In this document: positions 56,680 to 64,000 of the stretch, piece after piece
How positions within the stretch are numbered: the stretch's first letter is position 1
How the letters are laid out: each line of letters begins with the position of its first letter
Assembly (NCBI GenBank): GCA_964030475.1
Contig: CAXIPT010000003.1
Coordinates: 6,014,467-6,078,466, forward strand
Direction of reading: 5' to 3'
Source of the DNA: Tethya wilhelma
Lineage: Eukaryota; Porifera; Demospongiae; Tethyida; Tethyidae
DNA length: 64,000 nt
Notes under the pieces: model-generated
What the model saw: the letters and a program-made list of their open reading frames with translations, nothing else
Database searches by the model: none
Told to the model about the DNA's origin: nothing
Translations under genes and position numbers: made by a program

Positions 56680-59017
56680 ATGTTCAAAGAACTTCTCACT
56701 GTTTTTAGTCTGTGTACATTCAGTGTCCTCAGTATAACAGACCAGCAGGTAAACTTTAGAAATCATCATGTCTTAAATGTACATACCATACACACTGAGT
56801 GTATATTGTGCCTGTTGATGTCATAATTTTCTTAATTCTAGAAAAAAGATGTTTCTATCTCTGTCAACTTGGATAAACCATTGCGTACTGTGAGTGAGCA
56901 GTTCCTCTCAGTCACCATAGACTCTGGTGCTATTGGACACAATTGGGAAAATCTAGATATGAAATCTGAGGCTGTCATCAACATGGGTAAGGCCCTTGCT
57001 CCAGCTATGCTCAGAATTGGAGGAACATCAGAGGACTTTGTGATTTTTAAAATGAGCAATTCCAGTGAAAATTTTGGAGCAGATCGTAGCAACATCACTC
57101 TGTCAGCTTCTCTGTGGGATGCCATCAATGAGTTTGCTCAGGAAGTCGGTTGGGAGATCATCTTTGGTCTGAATGTGTTCCTTCGTAATCCTTGGCCTCA
57201 TGGACCATGGGACACAACCAATGCTGAGGAGTTGATGAAATACTCAATCAAGAAACAGTACAACATCAACTGGGAATTGGGAAATGGTATGTTTTGTGAG
57301 TAATTGTTTCATTGGAGTATGACATTATAGAAAATTTTTTAATCAGACTGGCCTGTGTGTTAATCTTCTAATGTCTGCCTGGTGAAAGTAGTATGTGATA
57401 ATTTTTTATTATGTAATTAATTATTGTGGTTCTTCTAGAGCCAGACTTGTTTCCTGAAGTGACTAATACCACAGTGGTAACAGTGGACCAATTGGTGAAG
57501 GACTTTAAATCACTGCAAGAGCTCCTTGATAAACTTAACTTGAAACCCAAATACTTGGCTGGCCCTGACGTTGCAACTCTGACAAGAGGCAATTTTTTTG
57601 AAAAGTAAAATTAAATTCCAGTGGTTATGTACATGTTGTTTGGTTTGGCACTAACTTGCTACATGTTTAATTATAATTTTTTCATCCAGTTTTCTAAAAT
57701 ATCTGGAGAAAGGTATCATCAATGCTGTAACATGGCACCAGTGAGTTTGTTGTCCATTATTCTATAAGAACTATAGTGTAAAAGTAGTGTATCAATGATC
57801 CAGAGTAGTCCCAGGATTGTTTGAGAGTGGTGCCAGAGACAACATCAAAGCATTCTTGTGGTTTTAAATTAACCACATCAAAGTAAAATTTAATCGGAGC
57901 ATGACCAGATTGGTCTGGCACCACTCTGACAAGCTTTGGGGAGAACCTAACATCTGGTTCCTTCATTGATGTTTCTCTGTAAAAGCAAAGAGAGAATAAT
58001 TTATTTGTAAAGGTACTATGAAAGTGGAGAAAGTGCGAAGCTATCAGATTTCACCAGTTCAACACTATTGGATAAATTCATAAAGGAGGCTGAGTCTGTT
58101 AGCAGTTTGACTGACAAGTACCAAAAGGGAGCTGAAGTTTGGCTCGGAGAGACATCCAGCTGCTACCATGGAGGTGCCCCTGGTATCTCTGACACCTATG
58201 TTGCTGGATTCATGTGAGGATTGGATGTTTGTTTATCATTGGACAGTTGTAGAATGATAGTCGTGCTTATCTCACTAGGTGGCTTGATAAACTTGGTCTT
58301 GCTGCTGTCATAAACCACACTCTAGTGTTGCGACAAACCTTCATTGGTGGAAGCTATTCACTTCTCGATTCTGACTCAAAACCATTGCCTGTAAGCTATA
58401 TACACTGAGTGCATTGTTAAAAATTATTATATTTTACACTATATAGGATTTCTGGCTGTCTGCACTCTACAAGAAGTTGGTGGGAGTCAAAGTGTTATCT
58501 GTCCATGGGAGTTTGGAATATGGTCGCAGTGTGAGGGTCTACGCTCACTGTGCCAAGGCACCGTAAGCTATATGCAATCTTTATGTTTGTTGCTCATGTG
58601 TTCCGGGCCTTACATGTACTATCATTTGTCCAGGTTGTATCCCGAAGGTGATATTGTCTTGATAGTATTAAACTTGAACCCCATGGAAGCAACAGTGACG
58701 CTAACAGACAGTGCAGTTGCTAGTAAATCAAGGGATGTGTACTGGCTGACTCCACCAGAGGGAACCAATGATATAAAGAGCAAGTACGTCTTACTTGTAT
58801 AGCTTATACATTTGATTGGTTATGATGCATATTGTGTGACTGATTCTTTAGGCAAGTAGCCCTGAATGGAAATTTGCTGGAGTTGAAGAGTGGCACAGAT
58901 TTACCTAATTTTACTCCAAAGGAGCAAGCTGCTAGCACTACATTAAAGCTCCCTGCACTTTCCTTTGGCTACTATGTCTTCAAGGATGTAAATGCAAAGG
59001 CATGCATGGGCATCTAA
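56680..59017 (+). CDS. Heparanase-like glycosidase 4 (GH79), 9 exons, 491 aa
   Basis: Exons are 56680-56748, 56842-57286, 57439-57604, 57690-57740, 58013-58213, 58279-58390, 58447-58562, 58634-58783 and 58852-59017. A signal peptide (MFKELLTVFSLCTFSVLSIT) is followed by the GH79 barrel, with acid/base Glu in WELGNEPDLF and nucleophile Glu in VWLGETSSCYHGGAPGISDT. The C-terminal sandwich contains EGDIVLIVLNLNP and DVYWLTPPEGT. The last exon differs most from its paralogues (LPALSFGYYVFKDV, ending CMGI). Human heparanase is 543 residues; the deficit is mostly the missing 6-kDa linker. The exon 4 to 5 intron holds an antisense exon-like fragment (57757-57966). Confidence 0.93.
57757..57966 (-). 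other. Antisense exon-like fragment in heparanase-like 4 intron
   Basis: A 69-codon frame with balanced composition (VRFSPKLVRVVPDQSGHA, FYFDVVNLKPQECFDVV, WDYSGSL) lies antisense in intron 4, which is longer than in the other copies. The spacing of FYFD, C and a late WDY loosely recalls the receptor-binding end of alpha-2-macroglobulin family proteins, but the match is weak. It is probably a fragment of a displaced gene or mobile element. Confidence 0.25.
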
Positions 59018-59416
59018 GCTGATTGGTGTGTCTACTTATCCATCTTAAGACCTGAAGATAGAATTATAGCATTGAATTTTTGTATAGAAAATGTGTGTTT
59101 TTCTTCTGCATTGTTTTAATATGAGAAAATAACAGTGCATGAACCTATCTTGACCTCTCACTCACGCTAGACTGTAGCTAGTGCTTCTCAGCTCCTCTCC
59201 AGGACCAGGTTGGGCTTCTATCTGAGCTGACAAAGTGAAAGCAAATTCCGAAGGACTTTTATTTGTGGGCACGGTTTGGTTACTTTGGCAACAGTTTTGG
59301 TGGGCCTCATATAGAATTTGCTATAAATTACAGCTAGGCGTGTCAAGCCACGTTCATTATTAAAAATTCACACTTCTTAGCAGCAGCTCCAAACCACCGG
59401 CCATTGAACGTGCAAT
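59018..59416. other. Spacer between heparanase-like 4 and SLC44-like gene
   Basis: No coding sequence. An ATAAA-type polyadenylation context is not clear. From 59310 onwards the sequence belongs to the first unit of the 1396-bp tandem duplication and presumably includes the SLC44 promoter. Confidence 0.4.
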
Positions 59417-59836
59417 ATGAGTTTTCTTTGTGGCTGCTTTGGAGGAGATTGCCGCGGAGAGTCTCACGATGAAACAGACGGAAAGAAAGGTTAGTTAAAA
59501 GATCTTGCTAGTTTATAAGTAGCATCTTATCTTGATCTCTCTGTACGTATACGCTTGTTTGTACACAAATGCTGATACTATGTCACAGCATAGATACTAA
59601 ATAGAATAGTTTACCAAACACTTAGTGACTGTATTGTTCACTGTTTTACTGGACATAGTGTAGAAATCTACCAGCTGTTATTTGTTTACATAATTATATA
59701 AAAGGAGCATCTTCTATGTTCTAAGCTCTTTGGCAAAGAAGAGTTCAAGCCATAGATAAGAATTTTATTATCTACACTCAGGTAAACCATTGAAGTATGA
59801 TCCAGACTTTAAAGGGCCCATTCGTGGCAAGTCAAG
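59417..59836 (+). pseudogene. Duplicated SLC44-like exons 1 and 2 (first copy)
   Basis: Exon 1 (59417-59489) and exon 2 (59782-59836) are identical to 60813-60885 and 61178-61232. They have working-looking splice sites and start codon. A transcript begun here would have to skip the second copies, since using both in series would add a second start region. It may act as an alternative promoter if the duplication is real. Confidence 0.75.
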
Positions 59837-60473
59837 GTGAGCTGAATGTTTACAAGCAGTGTATGTAGTGTTTGTTGAGTGGTGGGGTGTGTGTGCTCCA
59901 AGAGAGGGAGAGCACCTATCCAGAGCTGATGGAGTGGTGTATGGTTTCAATTGGAGTGTTTACTTCCTCCTCTGGTGTAAATGTATCTCACTGATTGCAT
60001 GCCAAAAAGGAGTGTTGTCCTTCAATTATCTTATAGGGTGATCTGTTTTTCCTTTGCTTCACTTTACTTTTGCTTGAAATTCAATATAGTGGGTTTCCTT
60101 GTGATTGGTTACCATGCTCTTAAATATTTTATGAAGTGATTGCCTGTCTATTCAGTATGTAATTATTATGGTGGGTTCCTGGTGATCAAGTTTTCTGTCC
60201 TCAAAACATTTAGTCAGGAGACATGCCAGCATAGCTATGGTTGTTTGTAAGCTAAACTTCAAAGTAGCATTTTTCTCATGGCGTGATGTGCTGTTGATCT
60301 AGTATGTCAACTAAATACCGTGGGTTTCCTTGCGATCAGTTTTCATTGCTCAAAACATACCAAGGTCTCGAGGATCTTTTTCATACCGGCAAAGGATTTT
60401 ATTGTTTGTGAGCATAAGTTCAAAGTAAACCTGTATCATACTATGGTTAATGGTTAAGTCGTGTATAGCATTA

Positions 60474-60705
60474 CAGTCAACTCCCTCTTAGCGGACACTC
60501 TCAATAGCGGACATCTACGTTATAACGGACAATGCTTGAGGCACCAACTGAATTTAGTATACTTTGTGTACAATATCAACCTCTGAATAGCGGACACCTC
60601 TCAATTCTCTATAACGGACGCTAGTAATGGTCCCAAATAACTTTTTCTGTACAAAACCATTCCTAAATAACGGACACTGGGCGTGGTCATTTTGGCCACG
60701 CCTAA
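60474..60705. mobile_element. Truncated left half of pogo-like element
   Basis: It is identical to the left 232 bp of the element at 61870-62614 (CAGTCAACTCCCTCTTAGCG start, repeated AGCGGACA motifs). It is cut by the tandem-duplication junction, so no right terminus is present. Confidence 0.85.
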
Positions 60706-60812
60706 TATAGAATTTGCTATAAATTACAGCTAGGCGTGTCAAGCCACGTTCATTATTAAAAATTCACACTTCTTAGCAGCAGCTCCAAACCACCGGCCAT
60801 TGAACGTGCAAT

Positions 60813-63800
60813 ATGAGTTTTCTTTGTGGCTGCTTTGGAGGAGATTGCCGCGGAGAGTCTCACGATGAAACAGACGGAAAGAAAGGTTAGTTAAAAGATC
60901 TTGCTAGTTTATAAGTAGCATCTTATCTTGATCTCTCTGTACGTATACGCTTGTTTGTACACAAATGCTGATACTATGTCACAGCATAGATACTAAATAG
61001 AATAGTTTACCAAACACTTAGTGACTGTATTGTTCACTGTTTTACTGGACATAGTGTAGAAATCTACCAGCTGTTATTTGTTTACATAATTATATAAAAG
61101 GAGCATCTTCTATGTTCTAAGCTCTTTGGCAAAGAAGAGTTCAAGCCATAGATAAGAATTTTATTATCTACACTCAGGTAAACCATTGAAGTATGATCCA
61201 GACTTTAAAGGGCCCATTCGTGGCAAGTCAAGGTGAGCTGAATGTTTACAAGCAGTGTATGTAGTGTTTGTTGAGTGGTGGGGTGTGTGTGCTCCAAGAG
61301 AGGGAGAGCACCTATCCAGAGCTGATGGAGTGGTGTATGGTTTCAATTGGAGTGTTTACTTCCTCCTCTGGTGTAAATGTATCTCACTGATTGCATGCCA
61401 AAAAGGAGTGTTGTCCTTCAATTATCTTATAGGGTGATCTGTTTTTCCTTTGCTTCACTTTACTTTTGCTTGAAATTCAATATAGTGGGTTTCCTTGTGA
61501 TTGGTTACCATGCTCTTAAATATTTTATGAAGTGATTGCCTGTCTATTCAGTATGTAATTATTATGGTGGGTTCCTGGTGATCAAGTTTTCTGTCCTCAA
61601 AACATTTAGTCAGGAGACATGCCAGCATAGCTATGGTTGTTTGTAAGCTAAACTTCAAAGTAGCATTTTTCTCATGGCGTGATGTGCTGTTGATCTAGTA
61701 TGTCAACTAAATACCGTGGGTTTCCTTGCGATCAGTTTTCATTGCTCAAAACATACCAAGGTCTCGAGGATCTTTTTCATACCGGCAAAGGATTTTATTG
61801 TTTGTGAGCATAAGTTCAAAGTAAACCTGTATCATACTATGGTTAATGGTTAAGTCGTGTATAGCATTACAGTCAACTCCCTCTTAGCGGACACTCTCAA
61901 TAGCGGACATCTACGTTATAACGGACAATGCTTGAGGCACCAACTGAATTTAGTATACTTTGTGTACAATATCAACCTCTGAATAGCGGACACCTCTCAA
62001 TTCTCTATAACGGACGCTAGTAATGGTCCCAAATAACTTTTTCTGTACAAAACCATTCCTAAATAACGGACACTGGGCGTGGTCATTTTGGCCACGCCTA
62101 CTTGAGCAGCGCGCGATATGCAATGGGATACTGGATGATGGTGAGCTCTGTTAGTAAGTCCTCTTGGTTCCTTAGAGGTAGTCTCATTCATCCGAGGCTA
62201 TCATGTTTATAAAGATGAGTGGACCGGCACCCAGTATAGGTGAACAGTTGGTATACTAAGAATAGAGCCAGACAATCCTGTGGACCGGTTTGCATAAAAG
62301 ATGGAGAACTGACTGTAGGCCATGTTCCATTCAACATGTCCAGAACCATATCACAGTTTTTGAGAAGGGACTACCTAGATCTTTACTAAACAAGTATTCA
62401 ATAATAACTGTTGTATAAATGACATTGTTCGGTACTTTTTACTATTGTCACTTCATATTCCCTGTTGTCAAGTTCATTCTTGTTCATTATAGATAATACT
62501 ACGCCAGAAGCGATTAGGAGGCTAGCTAGACCAAAACTCCTCAATAAAGGACACTCCCTCAATAAAGGACAAAAGCCCCGGAACGAAGTTGTCCACTATT
62601 GAGGGAGTTGACTGTAATAGCAATTGTTACCTTTTTGAGATTATTAACACTACACTCTGCTGTTGAGTGTTTTTCACACCAGACTACACCTGTCAGGAGT
62701 TCCCTGAGAAATAGTCGTGCTCTGCACATATATGGCAACATCCATTGTCATCACATAATCCCTTACTCTTGGTATTTCAATCCTTGAGTACTTGTTCAAC
62801 TGTGCACGTAATGTGATCAACGTAGTCGTCTCAAGTATGTGTGGAGGGGGGGAGCTATTGTATGGGAGCCTTTAATGATGGATGGTTGACTAACAATTGA
62901 AGTGATAAATAGTGTAGTTGGTGTGTTAATTTGTAAAAATGGTCGTAATCACACTTGATCTTGCTTTGCTAGTTTTCTCACTTGTAATATCTCTGTTTAC
63001 TCTCACACACTTCAATCAGGCGTCCAAAAGATCTCCTGTGTTTGCTTCTGTTCCTTGTCTTCATCATCTTCCTAGGTGCCATCGCTATATTTGGTGAGCC
63101 ATTATCTGCACTTGTGTGGCACTATATTATGGAATTCTGTTAGAATATTTGATGTGCTGATACTTCTTTGCTTCTGTTGTATTGCATACATGTGCTCACT
63201 TGTAATCTTCTTGTGTCCTAGCGTGGGTGAGGGGGGAGCCCCTCAGGATCCTCTATCCTACTGACTCCAGGGGAAGGCTGTGTGGAGTGCACAGCGGTGT
63301 CGAGTTAGTTAACACAATAATCATAATAGAATCGTCATGCATTAATATTTTAGTCTCTCTTTTCATGGATCATCATTAATATTGACTTTCTTGGTGTCTC
63401 TATCCCCTCACAGAAACAAGCCCTACCTGCTGTTCTTTGATCTCACCCAGTGTGTGCAGGTGGTCACTATCACTGAGCTGGTGAGAGGAGAGGTGGATGC
63501 TTCAACACTCTTCACGTGTCCTACACCCCAGGTACTTGTTGCACCATTTGCTGTCATAGGCTGCATTGATGATTATCTTGATGGTGTAAAAACACTGAAG
63601 TAGTGCAGCAAAATGCTACCATCTGGTGTCTTTGTGTGTATGTAGGTGTGTGTGAGTGAGTGTCCGTCTGCTAATGAGTTTGGAGTGAGGAATAATCCAG
63701 TGTGTGTTGATGAAGTGGACACCTCTAGATTTGCCAATCTATCCGATCCCAGCCTGAACTCTGCTGTAGCAGCAACAGTGAGTTAGGATTAAAATGTGTA

Positions 63801-63896
63801 GAAATTCTTTCACAATAAGTTGCCATTTAATGTAGGAATTGCTGGGATTGATTAGTGAAGAAAAATGTGCGCCTTATTATGTTCAAAGCACTGCTG
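60813..63896 (+). CDS. Choline transporter-like protein, SLC44 family (5' part, runs off window)
   Basis: Exons are 60813-60885, 61178-61232, 63020-63093, 63222-63303, 63414-63531, 63646-63777 and 63836-63896, all in frame. The N-terminal KPLKYDPDFKGPI is the CTL2/4 signature (human KYDPTFKGPI). It is followed by a transmembrane helix (CLLLFLVFIIFLGAIAIF), then WVRGEPLRILYPTDSRGRLC and NKPYLLFFDLTQC, which match the family closely, and the Cys-rich CPTPQVCVSECPS of the first extracellular loop. About 200 of an expected 650-700 residues are inside the window. SLC44 proteins move choline or related cations, and some move thiamine pyrophosphate or ethanolamine. The first two exons and presumably the promoter are duplicated at 59417-59836. 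Confidence 0.9.
61870..62614. mobile_element. 745-bp pogo/mariner-like element flanked by TA
   Basis: The left end CAGTCAACTCCCTC and the right end GAGGGAGTTGACTG are perfect 14-bp inverted repeats flanked by TA. Multiple (A)GCGGACA and AAAGGACA subrepeats sit near both ends. No transposase frame is present. It lies in SLC44 intron 2. Confidence 0.9.
62615..63019. other. SLC44 intron 2 right part
   Basis: Intronic sequence between the pogo-like element and exon 3. No gene or recognised repeat. Confidence 0.5.
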
Positions 63897-63940
63897 GTAA
63901 GAAGCCTTCTTAACTAAGCCTTTACACTAATGTTCAATAA

Positions 63941-63942
<2 letters not shown>

Positions 63943-64000
<58 letters not shown>
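63943..64000. repeat. (CT)n microsatellite at window end
   Basis: Pure CT dinucleotides run to the last base, in the intron after SLC44 exon 7. Confidence 0.95.

Larger units (their letters stand above)
59310..62100. repeat. 1396-bp tandem duplication (59310-60705, 60706-62100)
   Basis: The two units appear identical by eye over their full length. Each contains the putative promoter, exon 1 and exon 2 of the SLC44-like gene, an intron and the left part of a pogo-like element. The junction falls inside that element, which is intact only after the second unit. This is either a very recent duplication or an assembly duplication. Confidence 0.95.

Overview
The window is animal nuclear DNA. Genes are split by many short GT-AG introns, UTRs are short and AT-rich, CA/GT/CT microsatellites are frequent, and the genes are animal orthologues or families (ABCC10, ephrin, WASHC3, TRIM-NHL, SLC44, MRPL47, MRPS31, heparanase). 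Compact genes, sub-200-bp spacers and short introns fit an early-branching animal such as a demosponge (Amphimedon-like). That organism call is inference, not shown directly. Two assembly gaps (1090-1248, 41232-41246) and four single N bases are present.

Layout. Positions 1-515 hold a decayed, partly inverted ABCC10 fragment. A five-exon ephrin-like gene (2587-5729, +) ends tail to tail with a 29-exon ABCC10/MRP7-type transporter (19525-5919, -). One ABCC10 intron carries an intronless TRIM-NHL gene on the opposite strand (11109-13304) and a 745-bp tandem duplication that copies ABCC10 exons plus the TRIM 5' end. Positions 19.5-26.5 kb are repeat-rich, with an isolated squalene synthase exon and an unrecognised ORF pair. 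MRPS31 (+, to 28161) follows. Next come an Ig-domain/mucin gene with about 52 decapeptide repeats (30238-33318, +) and a small Thr-rich single-pass protein (33704-34596, +). MRPL47 (-) and WASHC3 (+) are head to head across 144 bp. Positions 38-43 kb hold repeats, a LINE 3' fragment and a partial copy of a C19orf44-like gene. Two GIMAP/AIG1-type GTPase genes converge at 43.3-45.4 kb. The full C19orf44 homologue (49094-46855, -) is head to head with an array of four heparanase-like (GH79) genes (49316-59017, +). The first copy is broken by a transposon, a stop and a deletion; the other three are intact. An SLC44 choline-transporter-like gene (+) runs off the right end, its first two exons duplicated in an apparently identical 1396-bp tandem repeat.

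How the genes work together. There is no operon-like unit. The shared themes are cell surface and matrix (ephrin, Ig/mucin, Thr-rich membrane protein, heparanases), transport (ABCC10, SLC44), mitochondrial ribosome (MRPS31, MRPL47), endosomal actin (WASHC3) and innate-immunity-type families (TRIM-NHL, GIMAP). Mobile DNA shapes the region strongly: hairpin elements with 8-9 bp target duplications, TA-flanked pogo/mariner-like elements, and local tandem duplications.

Method limits. Exon boundaries were read by eye from GT/AG signals, reading-frame continuity and remembered family sequences. The intact models for ABCC10, ephrin, MRPL47, WASHC3, C19orf44, Ig/mucin and heparanases 2-4 close into continuous frames. 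No database search was run.
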